This document shows positions 46,397-58,086 of a DNA stretch of 64,000 nucleotides, one piece after another (the first letter of the stretch is position 1; the number at the start of each line of letters is the position of its first letter). The notes beneath the pieces are model-generated. The model made no database searches, was not told the DNA's origin, and saw only the letters and a list, made by a program, of their open reading frames with translations. This DNA comes from Cercospora beticola. Taxonomy: Eukaryota; Ascomycota; Dothideomycetes; Mycosphaerellales; Mycosphaerellaceae. The stretch spans positions 248,001-312,000 of the forward strand of contig NC_088937.1 of assembly GCF_033473495.1 (NCBI RefSeq). The letters are read 5' to 3'. Both the position numbers and the translations under genes were made by a program.

Positions 46397-47191
46397 CTAG
46401 GCCGATGGCCCAGTACTTGGCAGGTACGAATGCAGGAAAGGAAAGAAGTGCCTCAACAGCCCCATCAATATACACTTTGGAGTTCCTGGTGGGAACTTCG
46501 CTGCCCCATTGGCATTGGTCACGCTGACATTCTTCATGTCATATATGCCCTCCCTGTCTTCCGCTGCTTCGATCATTGCCGCTGCCAAATCCAGGTATGA
46601 GATAAAACTCTCTTCATCGTCAAAGTTCAGCTTGTGTCCACGCTGTATGTCGACGGACAGGCCACCTGGCTTGATAAATACAGTTGAAACCCAGTCACTT
46701 TGGGCCCGAAGGTACTGTTCAGTAATTTCCAGGTCTTTGTAGACATGTGATGCTGCTGTGAGCATCACCGGTCGAAACCACCAAGGCATTTTTCTGGCGA
46801 GATGATCATCGATTGTGGCCGAGGAGAGCAAGATCAGTCTGGGAACCTTCATTCCCGGTGGTGATTCCTTCTTCAGCTTTTCTAAGGCAGCAATCACGCT
46901 CTTCGCTTGATCTTGACCAAGGCTACAGCCGGGGATGTTGTCGTTCGTTGTGACCACCATAAAAACAGCATCGGTGTCTTTGATGCATGATGCGATGAGG
47001 CCCACGTCTTGGATGTTGCCCTCAAATATCTCGAGTGACTTGCTATCCAGTATTTCCGGAACCAAGCGGATGAGCTTAGCCTTGTTGCGACAGTAGGCGT
47101 TGATTTTGGCTGCCAATGGCGACGCCAGAAGATTTTGGATGAGTGCAGTGCCACAATTGCCAGTTGCACCCAGGATTGCGTACGTTGCCAT
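46397..47191 (-). CDS. NmrA-like NAD(P)-binding oxidoreductase
   Basis: 264 residues from the ATG at 47,191 ([14 protein letters not shown]). The Rossmann motif GATGNCG is at 8-14, followed by YCRNKAKL as the beta2 region. It belongs to the atypical SDR/NmrA group that includes AvfA, OrdB (AflX) and MdpK of anthraquinone-derived pathways, where members act in oxidations or reductions of the polycyclic core. The middle has [20 protein letters not shown] and a helix [17 protein letters not shown]. The C-terminal tail [12 protein letters not shown] resembles the MdpK/AvfA group. It lies tail to tail with the questin-oxidase-like gene, 191 bp apart. Confidence 0.85.
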   Translation of the reverse strand: MATYAILGATGNCGTALIQNLLASPLAAKINAYCRNKAKLIRLVPEILDSKSLEIFEGNIQDVGLIASCIKDTDAVFMVVTTNDNIPGCSLGQDQAKSVIAALEKLKKESPPGMKVPRLILLSSATIDDHLARKMPWWFRPVMLTAASHVYKDLEITEQYLRAQSDWVSTVFIKPGGLSVDIQRGHKLNFDDEESFISYLDLAAAMIEAAEDREGIYDMKNVSVTNANGAAKFPPGTPKCILMGLLRHFFPFLHSYLPSTGPSA

Positions 47192-47463
47192 CGTGTCGGT
47201 AGTATTAGCCAATGTTGAAGAGGGCACAGGAACGATGCGATCGTCGAGGTTGGAATGTACTTGACAGCGTCTCTAAGCCCTCGTGATTCGGTACAGACCG
47301 GTGTTCGGGTGTTGTTGCTGAGTGCCGACTCCTCTCATGCTACCACGCGATGTTGGACATACTATCACGCTTTGAAGTACTCCTTGCTGTTGATGGAATA
47401 GAGCATAGAAAAATTCAATTTGAATGTTGATACGGAGTTTAACACGATTTGGTTTGCACGAGA

Positions 47464-47966
47464 TTATAGAGACAGTAGCCCTTGCTCGACCAGGTGTTTC
47501 TGCAACTTTGGCATGAAGTCTTTCATAAATGCCGAATCGACCATCTCCTCCACACTTTGCACCGCTTCGCCGTTTTCGCTAAACGTGAGAAATACTGCAT
47601 ACTCGTTCGTCCAGTCTCCGAATGGTGTGTCTCCAGCCGAGACTGCGTAAATAACCGCCTTTCCCTGCGCGGCATCGTGGACGATGTGCTTTATGTCGAG
47701 CTAACTATGGTCAATCAAGCGACTTCACGAGGAGTGTGTAAGGGTCAAAAAGGCAGTACCTTGTAATTCCTGACGGTGTCGATCAGCTTCGGGAGCATGA
47801 ATTCGACCTCAGGCTTCGATCGTGGTGGATGTCCCAGCGAAAACGGAAGTGTGCGTTGCGTGTAGCCTTCGCCCATAGCACCCATCATACCCTCCGGTGT
47901 CCATTCTTTCCATCCCTGGATGAACTTGTCAAGCGTGGCAGCTTGAGTTTTTGCGTCGGCTGGCAT
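47464..47966 (-). CDS. Small NTF2/SnoaL-like protein, copy 1
   Basis: 147 residues, two exons (47,966-47,760 and 47,700-47,464) around a 59 bp GTACTG...GTTAG intron. Starts MPADAKTQAATLDKFIQGW. The fold is inferred from size, an N-terminal long helix with WKEW, and the end VDSAFMKDFMPKLQKHL. NTF2-like proteins include scytalone dehydratase, SnoaL cyclases and small cluster-encoded dehydratases. It is a clear paralogue of the gene at 61,498-62,107: same start, same first exon of exactly 69 codons, same splice position. It is divergently placed from the GMC oxidoreductase. It may help cyclise or dehydrate a pathway intermediate, but no catalytic residue can be assigned. Confidence 0.82.
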
Positions 47967-48365
47967 GGCTGCTCACTAGGTCTAAAGCGATCGAAGGGAG
48001 AACAATTGAATCGATCGAATGAGGCTTAACGATACTCGACGGCTGTAAAGAGTACGGCACGCCTGGTCGGCTGGGAGCACTGTCGTTTGCAAACTCTCCG
48101 GAACTCGGGAGTCGCTTCCGTGAGCTGTACCCGGTCCATCAACCTGCGAACGTAGTGTCTTCCGAAAACAGGCACGGGAACCACATCGGTATCTCAAGCA
48201 TCTTGGTAGCCGTTCCGATCTTGCGCATTCAAGCCGGATCTGGGACAAGAGCATGCACCTTCCTGCCTCAAATTGCCGAGGCATGGTAGAACAAAAGGAA
48301 GAGCTCATAGCTTCACAGGTGGATGATCTCTTCCATTGGCCAACACTCGTTACTTCGGCTTCATC
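47967..48365. promoter_or_regulatory. Divergent promoter, NTF2-like copy 1 / GMC oxidoreductase
   Basis: 399 bp between two starts pointing away from each other. No specific binding motif is claimed. Confidence 0.4.
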
Positions 48366-50169
48366 ATGTTCCTGAATCTCAATGCTGTCGGGTTTCTGTC
48401 CCTCTGCTTGACGAATGTTGTTTCTGCACGACCGGCGAGAAATGCTAGAACAAACTATGTGCTTGTTGGCGCAGGACCTGCAGGATTTGTACTGGCTGAG
48501 CACCTCACGAGAGACCCCGATGTGAATGTTGTTTTACTGGAGGTTGCAACCAATGGTGACGACACAGCCGATGTCTACGGTATGCTTTGGAACTGATTTT
48601 GACCATGGAGAAATAGAACACTGACACAATTCTTGTGTGACTTTAGTGCCAGGAAACCTGTTCAATATATTCGATAGCGTGTGGTACTATCTCTCCCAGC
48701 CCGATCCGACTTTGAATGGCGCGCAACCAGACAGCGCTCAAGGAAGATTGGTCGGCGGAGGAACGGCAGTCAATGCGATGCTGCACTGCCGTGGATCTGC
48801 GTCGGTCTTCGACGAATGGGCAGAAATATCCGGCAACGAGGGACTATCCTGGGGGAACATCCTGGAGGCTTTCAAAGAGACCACACACTGGACTGATGCA
48901 TTGGAAGCCGATTATGAGCAGCAAGTGAACACTAGCTCTTTTGGAAACGGTCCAGTGGAAGTAACCCGACAGAGAGATGAATTTCCTTTCGATAATCCAT
49001 TCGTTGACACTATTGCGACAAACCATAACCTTCAAGAGATCGATTTCGCCTCAGGCGGCGGCATCGGTGTCACAAAAGGGCTTGTGACGATTCGCGCATC
49101 AAACTCCACTCGTTCTTACGCTTACAACACTTTCGGATACCTCGCGAACACAAGGCCCAATTTCCAGCTCATCACAAACGCATGGGCGTCAAAGATTGAA
49201 TTCGACGGAAAGACTGCTACAAGTGTCACGTACCACGATACTGTGACCAACACAACACACACACTTTCGGCGGATGAAATCATCGTGACGGCTGGCACGA
49301 TCAACAGTGCCCAACTGCTCATGTTGTCCGGGGTTGGACCGGCGGATCAGCTCGAAGAACTCGGCATCGAAGTTGTGGAAGATATTCCAGGCATCGGCAG
49401 CAACCTTATGGATCACCACTTTGCAGTGATCCAATACAATACTACAGAAGAGCAACCAACCCGATGGAAGTACGAGAACAACGCAACATGGGCAGCAGAG
49501 CAAGACGCACTCTGGATCGCCAGCGGAGATGGTGTCCTTGGAACTGACTGGGGCGATGCAATGGGAGCTATCAGACTTCCTGACTCTGTCTTTGAGGGCA
49601 CAGGTGACTTCTACACCAAACTGCCAGCCGACCGTCCACACATCGCATACATCTACAGTAACGTGGGCACTCAGCCAGAGCCTAATGCCACTGCATTGAC
49701 AGTCTGGGCGGCCATGGTGCAACCAGAATCGAGGGGCAATGTCACACTGGCAACAACAGATTACCGCGATCCGCCACTCATCTATGCCAATTTCTGGGCG
49801 ACTCCAGGAGAAAAGGCTTTGATCAAAGCAGGCTACCAAGAAGCTCGGAAGATGTTTTCAGCTCCGGGGCTACAAGAAGTGATCCCAGCGGAAACCTTTC
49901 CCGGCACAAATGTCACAGAAGCGAACGACGTGTGGGAAGCTATCATCGAAACATCTCGAAGCTGGCATCATCAATCTGGTACCGTCTCACTCGGATCTGT
50001 CTTGGACGCCAACTGGAGAGTGAAGGGACTCAAAGGACTTCGAGTAGTTGGAGCAGCTTCCATACCGCAGATCCCAACTTGCCCTGTCCAGGCCTCGGTC
50101 TACGCTTTGGCAAAAGTTGCCGCGTCTGACATCGCGACTGCGGATGGCATCAGTGGGACAGCTTATTAG
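48366..50169 (+). CDS. GMC-family FAD oxidoreductase with signal peptide
   Basis: 578 residues, two exons (48,366-48,579 and 48,647-50,169) with a 67 bp intron that restores TADVY-VPGNLF. The N terminus MFLNLNAVGFLSLCLTNVVS looks like a signal peptide, ending near ARPARN. FAD site GAGPAG is at residues 35-40. GMC signature 1 is in GRLVGGGTAVNAMLHCRGSA and signature 2 in GTINSAQLLMLSGVGP. The active-site His region reads SWHHQSGTVSLGS and the C-terminal end IPTCPVQASVYALAKVAA. The family covers aryl-alcohol and glucose oxidases, patulin synthase, and the non-oxidative cyclase versicolorin B synthase. It has many N-glycosylation sites (NNTT-like), consistent with passage through the secretory pathway. 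Being inside the cluster suggests a late tailoring or cyclisation step. Confidence 0.88.
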
Positions 50170-50609
50170 AGTGTGAATTCGGGGCAGCTCAAATCACTTG
50201 TACAATGGCACAATGTATAGAAACCGACGTGGGTGAGATTTGGGAGAGTACGCTAGCCAGTGGAATGGAAGTAGAACATGTTGAAGCGTAGACTGGCAAG
50301 CACATCAATCTTGACTCAAACATCTCTTTCTTCCAGCTCTGCACGTCAATTGCCTGCCATTCCATCGCCACTGTGACCAGATACTTGCCTGAAGGTCATG
50401 TTGCGGCTGCTATGCTCCGTGCCCTTTTGCGAACGTCGGACTTCCGTATGTAGCACCGGCGGTGACCGATCATCGGGTAGTACTGATCTGTCTGCTCTTC
50501 TCCCATAGCATCTGCGGTAGCATGAATGTGGTGAAATCATTGCATTAATGAGGTTCTCATCTATATAGTCTATGTCTACACTTCACACGTGCTCAGATCG
50601 GTAGTCATT
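50170..50609. other. Intergenic, convergent 3' ends
   Basis: Between GMC oxidoreductase and MBL thioesterase. No gene is seen; short frames have no support. Confidence 0.5.
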
Positions 50610-51612
50610 TCACGAAATATCTAATGAAAACCACAATCGCTGACCTCCGCGTATCTGGAATGCAGCTTTCCCGTCTTCCGCCAGCTTTCGCAACACTTCT
50701 TCCACGAAAGGCTCAAGCGCCATCTTTCTGACCTCCGCGTCAATATTCATACCGTGCAGAATCAGAACGAGCTCTTCGACAGTGACTCCAACGGCTTGTC
50801 TGGCTGCCATTCTTTCCTTCTTGATTTGCTGCAGCGCCAACAGGTACTGCTTTTCGCGTCGAGTCTTCCTTGCTAGTTCTGCGGAGATTTTGATTCGCAA
50901 ATTAGGAATGACAGCCCCATGAGCTGGGTATCCTACACCACAATTTTGCGATCGCATCTTGTGAAGAGTATTCATATAAGTACTGAGCTCTTCGACGGCA
51001 CTTGATACCCCATGACCGAGGATATTGTCTCCAGTGAACATGGCGTTCTCTTCTTCCAACACGAAACACATGTGATCGTGCGAATGCCCTGGGCTGTGCA
51101 CAGCCCGGAGTGTAGCGCCCTCTACCTGGATCTTGTCACCCTCTTCGATGGATCGTTGAGTACCCTCAGGAGAGTGCTTCCATATCGATTTGCCAAGGCT
51201 AGGATCCATTCGAATCAGATCTGGTACTCCGCCTGTGTGGTCTCCGTGCCAATGCGTGAGCAGCACATGGGAGAGAGTAATGTTGTGCTGTTGAAGCGTT
51301 TCCAGGATCAAATCGGCCCATTCTCGAAAGCCCTGTCCAGTGTCGATGATTAGACGCTGACTCCCAGTGCCGACAATATATGTGTTTGTACCCTGCAGTG
51401 TGAACTACGTAACTGTCAGAAAATGCGTAGTCGAAGTGCGCAGCATCAGACACTACCTTTCCAGGATTTTGGCCTAGTATGCGGATAACCCTAGGAGTCA
51501 ACTGTTCCACGTCGGCCAACGAAGGGAGTATCGATTGCTGTATTGTGAGATAGTCATCGAATGCGCAAATGTTCAATGACTTGTTGATCTGCTTGTAGCC
51601 CCCTTCTCCCAT
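50610..51612 (-). CDS. Metallo-beta-lactamase thioesterase (atrochrysone carboxyl ACP thioesterase type)
   Basis: Releases the ACP-bound octaketide of the neighbouring PKS by hydrolysis, giving atrochrysone carboxylic acid. This is the MdpF/ACTE role. 316 residues, two exons (51,612-51,457 and 51,404-50,610); the 52 bp intron joins GQNPGK to FTLQGTNTYIVG, the standard sequence of this family. The zinc motif THWHGDHTGG supplies His103, His105, Asp107 and His108. Further ligands are in HSPGHSHDHM and FTGDNILGHG. The C-terminal winged helix-like tail (about 215-316) is typical. It is divergent from the PKS across 466 bp, the usual pairing in emodin-type clusters. Splicing was needed to see the N-terminal motif. 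Confidence 0.93.
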
Positions 51613-52078
51613 GTTGGGCAACTGTCCAAAGGTTTGTAGCGAATTTGAGAATGACCTCGACTGTCTAGATGCAGGGTTCAGGCCAGTGGTGCAATGATTG
51701 GAAGATCGTAGGAGCCCAATTTGACCTGCTCCGTAGGCTTATTTCTTAGCGACGACATGCTCGATTGTGCTGCTTACAGCCTCACCGGTAGCATCTGAGA
51801 CTCATGCGGGTATCACGATAGATGCTCGGCTTTCCGTAGAGCATGATGACCGAGCAACTCGGCCTTCCTTTCGTGGCGGAGGAATTGGTGCGAAGGATTA
51901 TTGCGAAAGTCGCATTCGCTGAACCGAGTCGCAGATTCGCCACTCGGGTCGGATCCGTCCATCTCAACGACTCCGCCTGTGCATTGACCTACCGCGTTGA
52001 TCAAAATGGAGAAAACTCGCCATCACTGCTGATCAATATGTGTGCAAGCCTTTTCAACAAGGAGGTACACAGACGATC
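51613..52078. promoter_or_regulatory. Divergent promoter of thioesterase and PKS
   Basis: 466 bp. Contains a duplicated near-identical 11-mer, CTCGGCTTTCC at 51,825-51,835 and CTCGGCCTTCC at 51,858-51,868, and further CTCGG/CCGAG half-sites near 51,923 and 51,943. These could bind a Zn2Cys6 regulator, but no regulator gene is in the window. An upstream start at 51,843 opens a 79-codon frame whose TGA overlaps the PKS ATG (ATGA). Confidence 0.45.
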
Positions 52079-55000
52079 ATGACGAAACACAACTCGAAAG
52101 ACGATATGGCGGTCGAAGAGGCAATGGGCCTGGCATACTTTTCGAACGAATTTCCTCCAGGCGACGTTGCTACCGTTCTTCGAAACATTCGATTCCTGGC
52201 TCAGGACAGAAGGCATCCTCTCTTGGAATCGTTCCTTGCAAAGGCTACCGAAGCGGTTCGGAAAGAGATCCAGCACCTTCCAGGCGAATTGAGAAACACA
52301 TTTCCAGCTTTTCCCTGCATCACTTCGCTTTGGGGTGAGCACGAACTCCGCCAAGGAAGCTTGAGTGGCGCGATAGATGGCGCTCTCCTTTGTGTTGTTC
52401 AGCTCGGGATCTACATCAGGTACGCATGGTAGAATGTGTGGTCGAACGATACTGACCAAGTCTTCTCAGCACCCTTGAGACAGGAGCAAGCCGTACCCAA
52501 GTCGATATTCGCCAACAAACGCTGCTTGCTGGTCTAGGCATTGGGTTGTTGGTTTCCTCCACAGTAGCGTTGTCACCAACGCTCTATGATTTGCCAGCTC
52601 GTGGCAGTGAAATCATTCGGATTGCCTTCCGTCTAGGGATATTCGTCTCTGGTGCGTACTATCACATCCTCCACAAGACAACCATCCCTCCGTGATCTTC
52701 CTTGGCCGATATAATGGCCTTGGTGCTAATTCGAAGGCACAGATACATCGAAGCTACTCGAGCCAGTGAAACAAGATGGCTTCCCAGATTCATGGGCGTA
52801 TGTCGTCCATGGCGTTTCGTCAGGCGATGCACAAATGGAACTGGACGTCCTGCACGCTCGGAAGGTAAATAATCGACATAATTCAGATGCAGACATGGGC
52901 TGATCAAAGTCACAGAGCACTCCACGATCAGCTCAAATATTCATTAGCGCCAAAAGCCGTACCTCAGTGACGATCAGCGGACCACCTGCCCGACTCAAGG
53001 CCCTTTTCCGAACATCTGCGTTTTTCAGAGACCGAAAGCATGCAGCTTTGCCGGTATACGCAGGCTTGTGCCATGCCAGTCATCTCTACTCAATGGACGA
53101 CGCAAAGGCCATCGTGCACTCCGAAGCACAATCTCCACTGTGGGTACCAGTTTCCGAAGTCTTATCTACAAGCACGGGCAAGCCCTTTTCCGCGGCCAAT
53201 GGACCTGAGTTGCTGGAGCAGATTGTGTTTGAAATTTTGACCAAAGCTATAGTGTGGGAGAACGTTGTCCAAGGGTTCCTGGAACGAGTCAAGCATACGA
53301 CCGTCGCACCAATCGAGATCCAGATATTCCGAGCATCACTACCCTCCAACGAGCTTGTACAGACTTTGGAAAAGACGATTTCACCATCCAGGATCAATTT
53401 TGTCGATATCGTCGCCATCTTTGACAGTGAACTATCACAGCACAACCATGAGCCCGGCAGGGCATCTCAAAGTAAAATTGCTGTCGTTGGAATGGCATGT
53501 CGAATGCCTGGTGGCGCAGATGACACCGATGCACTCTGGGAGATTCTCGAACAAGGCTATGATTTGCACAAGAAGGTACCTACGGATCGTTTTGATGCGG
53601 ATTCGCACACCGACACGAGTGGAATGAACGTGAATGCTAGCCATACGCCTTACGGATGCTTCATCGATGAACCAGGGCTCTTTGATGCAGCGTTCTTCAA
53701 CATATCTCCGAAAGAGGCAGAACAGATCGATCCAATGCAACGGCTCGCGCTTGTTACAGCGTACGAGGCGCTAGAAAGAGCAGGCTATGTCGCCAGTAGA
53801 ACATCTGCTAGCCATCAAAGTCGAGTGGGAGTTTACTACGGACAAGCGAGTGATGACTATCGAGAAGTCAATACCGCGCAGGAAATCGGGACGTACTTCA
53901 TTGTGAGTGATGATCTGAGTTGAATCGACTAACATGAAGCTGACCTGAACAGCCCGGAGGGTGTCGAGCGTTCGGCCCTGGTCGTATAAACTACTTCTTC
54001 AAGTTCTCCGGCCCGAGCTTCAGCTGCGATACGGCTTGTTCCTCGAGCTTGGCCACTATCCAGGTATGCTTAGACCCTTTCCATGCGTTTAGCACAGGAC
54101 AATTTCGCTGACATGGATGACCAGATGGCTTGTACCGCACTGTGGAGTGGAGATGTCGATACCGTCGTGGCAGGTGGCATGAATGTCTTGACCAACTCAG
54201 ACGCGTTCGCTGGTCTGAGCAAAGGCCATTTCCTTACGAAGACGCCAAATGCATGTAAGACATGGGATACAGAAGCTGATGGCTACTGTCGTGCGGACGC
54301 AATTGGTTCGATTGTCTTAAAAAGGCTGGAAGACGCGGAACGGGACAATGACAACATTCTTGGAGTGATACTTGGGGCCGCCACGAATCATTCCGCACAC
54401 GCAGTGTCTATAACTCATCCGCATGCTGGACACCAAGCGGATCTCTACCGTCAAGTTCTCGGCAAAGCTGGCGTTGACCCACTTGATGTTGATTACATCG
54501 AGATGCACGGTACTGGAACGCAAGCTGGAGACTTTGAGGAGATGAAGTCTGTCTCGGATGTCTTTGCACCGAGCACTCGAAGACGACAAGCAGATCGGCC
54601 TCTTCATGTTGGTGCGCTGAAAAGCAATATTGGCCATTCAGAGGCTGCTGCTGGTGTTTCAGCTCTATTGAAGGTGCTGCTTATGTTCCAGAAAGGCCAA
54701 ATACCGCGACACATTGGCATTAAGAACGGGATGAATCCACGCTTGCCCAAGGATATGGACCGGCGTCACCTACGAATACCTCTGACTCAAGTCCCGTGGG
54801 AGGCCACAAATGGCCGAAAGCGGACAGCAGTCGTCAACAGCTTCAGTGCAGCTGGCGGAAATACTACGCTCTTGCTGGAAGAGGGGACAAGGTCGAAGCA
54901 CTCCGATCAAGATCCTCGGCCATCTCATGTCATTACTGTGTCCGCGAAAGGGAAAGCATCATTCAAAGGCAATCTTGAGAGACTACTGCAGTATCTCACG

Positions 55001-57832
55001 GCGTACCCCGAGTGCTCGATCTCCGACCTGGCGTACTCGCTAACAGCTCGCAAGTCACACTACAACTACCGCTTCGCTGTGGAAGTCTCGCACAAGGGAG
55101 CGCTGGAGAGTAGTCTGAGAAGTGCGATAAACTCGGCGGATACAAAGCGATCGATTTCAACCGTGGGACCGCCCGCAATTGCGTTCGCCTTTACCGGGCA
55201 AGGCTCAATGGATCCTTCCTCGAACTTGGAAATGTATGAGCATTCTCCAACCTTTCGCTCAGAGATCGATCGCTTGGATGGCATTGCACAGAGACAAGGC
55301 TTCCAGTCTTTCATCAGCTCTATCGATGGAAGTCATCCAAAGGACTACACGCATACACCAGTGGTCACCCATCTCGCAATACTTTGTGTGGAACTTGCCT
55401 TGGCCAGATACTGGGAGGATCTAGGCGTTAAGCCGGACTTGGTAATCGGTCACAGTTTGGGGGAGTACGCGGCGCTCTGCGTAAGCGGTGTGCTTTCAGC
55501 CAGCGATGCTATCTTCCTCGTAGGAACGAGAGCTCTTATGCTGGAGGAAAAGTGCACGGTCGGCAGCCATGCCATGCTGGCCGTGAAGACGTCGGTGTCT
55601 CAGATCGAAGACTCCGCTGCCGGCCTCCAACTGCAGTACGAGGTTGCCTGCATCAACGGTCCTGATGCGACGACAATATCTGGAAGCACCGACGACATCT
55701 CAGAAGTGCACAGAGTTCTCAGCGATAAGGGCTTCCGATGCGTGCGATTGGATGTTGCGTTCGCCTTCCACTCCGCTCAAACAGATCCCATACTCGATAG
55801 CTTCGAGCTGGCCGCGCAGGGCGTCGTGTTCAATAATCCCAGGCTTCCGGTATTGTCACCACTGCTAGCAAGGGCCGTCTGCGATGACAAGAGTATTAAT
55901 GCAGGCTATCTGCGTCGGGTAAGTTTGAACTTTTAACAATAATCACCGACACATACCCTGCTGACACTTGCCTGCATCTAGGCTACACGAGAAACGTGCA
56001 ACTTTGCTGGTGCTCTCCAGAAAGCCAAGGCCCAGTCTTTCATCGACGACGACACTGTCTGGTTGGAGATCGGTCCTCACACAGTGTGCACCAGCTTCAT
56101 TCGATCAACCATCCCTAGCACAAAACTCACGATCGGATCACTCCGAAGGGGCGAGAATAACTGGACGAATATCTCACGTGCACTCGCGTCGCTTTATACC
56201 GCCGGGATCAGTATCCGATGGTCTGAGTTCCATCGCTCCTTCGAGGGATGCTTGCGGTTGTTGGACCTGCCGACTTACAGCTGGAACAACAAGAACTTTT
56301 GGATCCAGTACAATGGTGATTGGGCCTTGACTAAGGGAAATACATTCTACGACAAGAAGAAGGCCAATGACACCGTGCAGTCTGTGTCTGTCGCACCATT
56401 CCACACATCCACTGTCCAACATCTGATTGAGCAATCCGTGGAGGGAACCTCTGCCAAGATTGTAATACAGTCAGATCTGATGCAACCAGACTTCCTTGCT
56501 GCAGCAAATGGTCACCGCATGAACAACTGTGGCGTCGTCACTTCATCAATCCACGCTGACATAGCCTACACTCTCGGGAAGTATCTTCACAGCTTATTCT
56601 ATCCCGACGCTCCAGCTCCTGATATGGATATCGCGCACCTGGAGGTCACGAAGGGACTTGTTGCCAACAGCAACCCGAACTCGAAGCAGCTGATACAAGT
56701 CGAAGCACGAACAGACGATATTCGTTCTCGCATCGTTCACCTCGCATGGCACAACGTTGACACCAACGGAGTTCTTGGCGACTCGCCTTTCGCAACCGCG
56801 AAAATCATTTACTGCAATGCTCAAGAGTGGTTGGTTTCGTGGCTCCCACTCACACACATGATCGAAGGTCGGATCCAGACCCTAGAACACCTAGCACAAT
56901 GTGGTTCCGCGAACCGGCTGTCACGGACAATGGCATACGCACTCTTCGCCAACAGTCTTGTCGACTACGAGAACAAGTATCGAGGCATGCAGACCGTGGT
57001 CATGAACGAGTTCGAAGCTTTTGCTGATGTCGAGCTCACGAAGGAGAAGTCTGGAACCTGGACAGTACCTCCGTACTGGATCGACAGCGTGGCTCACCTT
57101 GCAGGATTCGTCATGAATGTTTCGCATGCTAGCGATACGGCCAAAACGTACTGTGTCACTCCTGGCTGGCAATCAATGCGTTTCGCTCGTCCGCTGGTGG
57201 CTGGCGGGAAGTATCGATCTTATGTGAAGATGATACCCACCACGGAAGATCCGACGATATATCTCGGCGATGTCTACGTGCTACAGGAAGGAGTGGTCGT
57301 AGGAATGGTTGGTGGTATTCAGTTCCGACGGTTCCCCAGGATACTACTGAGCCACTTTTTTTCTCCTCCCGACTCCAGTGCCGCATCAGCCCCGGCTTCT
57401 CAAGCGCGAAGGACTTCGGCGAGCACTGTTGCTGGTCATACTGTCGCTCCCCCGAAAAGTGCTTTGCGGACGAAATCCATGGAACCACAACCACCCGGGT
57501 CACTAGTCGTGGATTTGGTCAAGGAGGACGTGCTGCATTCGCTCACTCCAAACAAAACGACAGAGGTCGTGGATGCAGTCAACAAGCAAATCTCGCAAGC
57601 GAACAGCACGGCGATAAAGGCGGTAGCACTTATTGCTCTTGAAGCGGGTTTGGAGCTCGAAGACCTCCCCGACGAAGCGTCTTTCAGCGACATTGGAGTT
57701 GACAGCTTGCTGAGCTTGGTGGTCTCTGAGAAGTTCAGGCAGCAGTTGGGGATCCAGGCTGGGAGCAGTCTTTTCCTCGAGTATCCAACTGTTGGCGCAC
57801 TGAAGAGTTGGCTGGAGGAATACTATGGGTGA
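52079..57832 (+). CDS. Non-reducing polyketide synthase, SAT-KS-AT-PT-ACP (atrochrysone type)
   Basis: Builds a non-reduced octaketide for an anthraquinone pathway. Seven exons: 52,079-52,419; 52,470-52,651; 52,743-52,864; 52,916-53,902; 53,953-54,063; 54,125-55,918; 55,982-57,832. They give 1795 residues, typical for MdpG/ACAS. The SAT domain (about 15-370) starts with [13 protein letters not shown]; its GxCxG motif reads GLGIG at 135-139, so the usual Cys is Gly137. KS (about 400-830) has Cys573 in DTACSSS, His709 in EMHGTGT, His752 in [12 protein letters not shown] (about 935-1240) has Ser1025 in [12 protein letters not shown] (about 1325-1635) has His1357 in ANGHRMNNC and Asp1547 in [11 protein letters not shown]. 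The single ACP has Ser1754 in DIGVDSLLS. There is no thioesterase or reductase domain, which fits the separate MBL enzyme. The start gives the normal SAT N terminus. Confidence 0.95.
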
Positions 57833-58086
57833 GTCACGGGTCGAGCCCTGTGAGCGTCGGCCACGAACAGGTTCAATGCACTTGGAATATGATGTTGACT
57901 CGTAGAATTATACATTATTGAGAGGTGTACTTCATGCATTCAATCCGAACTTAATCACGGTTACATGTGCTTTGATTCCAGGGTTGGACGCTATGCGCCA
58001 GAGCTGAATATTTATCATCAACATATATTCAGCGTTTATTTAGGAAAGACATCTTGAGAAAAGTATATATGGTCTATTGAATTCTG
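57833..58086. other. Intergenic, convergent 3' ends of PKS and acyl ligase
   Basis: 254 bp, AT-rich, with no coding signal. Both terminators should be here. Confidence 0.5.

Noticed and set aside
51843..52082. 79-codon frame ahead of the PKS as an N-terminal part of the synthase
   Set aside because: It is out of frame with the PKS and ends over the PKS start codon; the SAT domain is complete without it. Kept only as a possible upstream frame.
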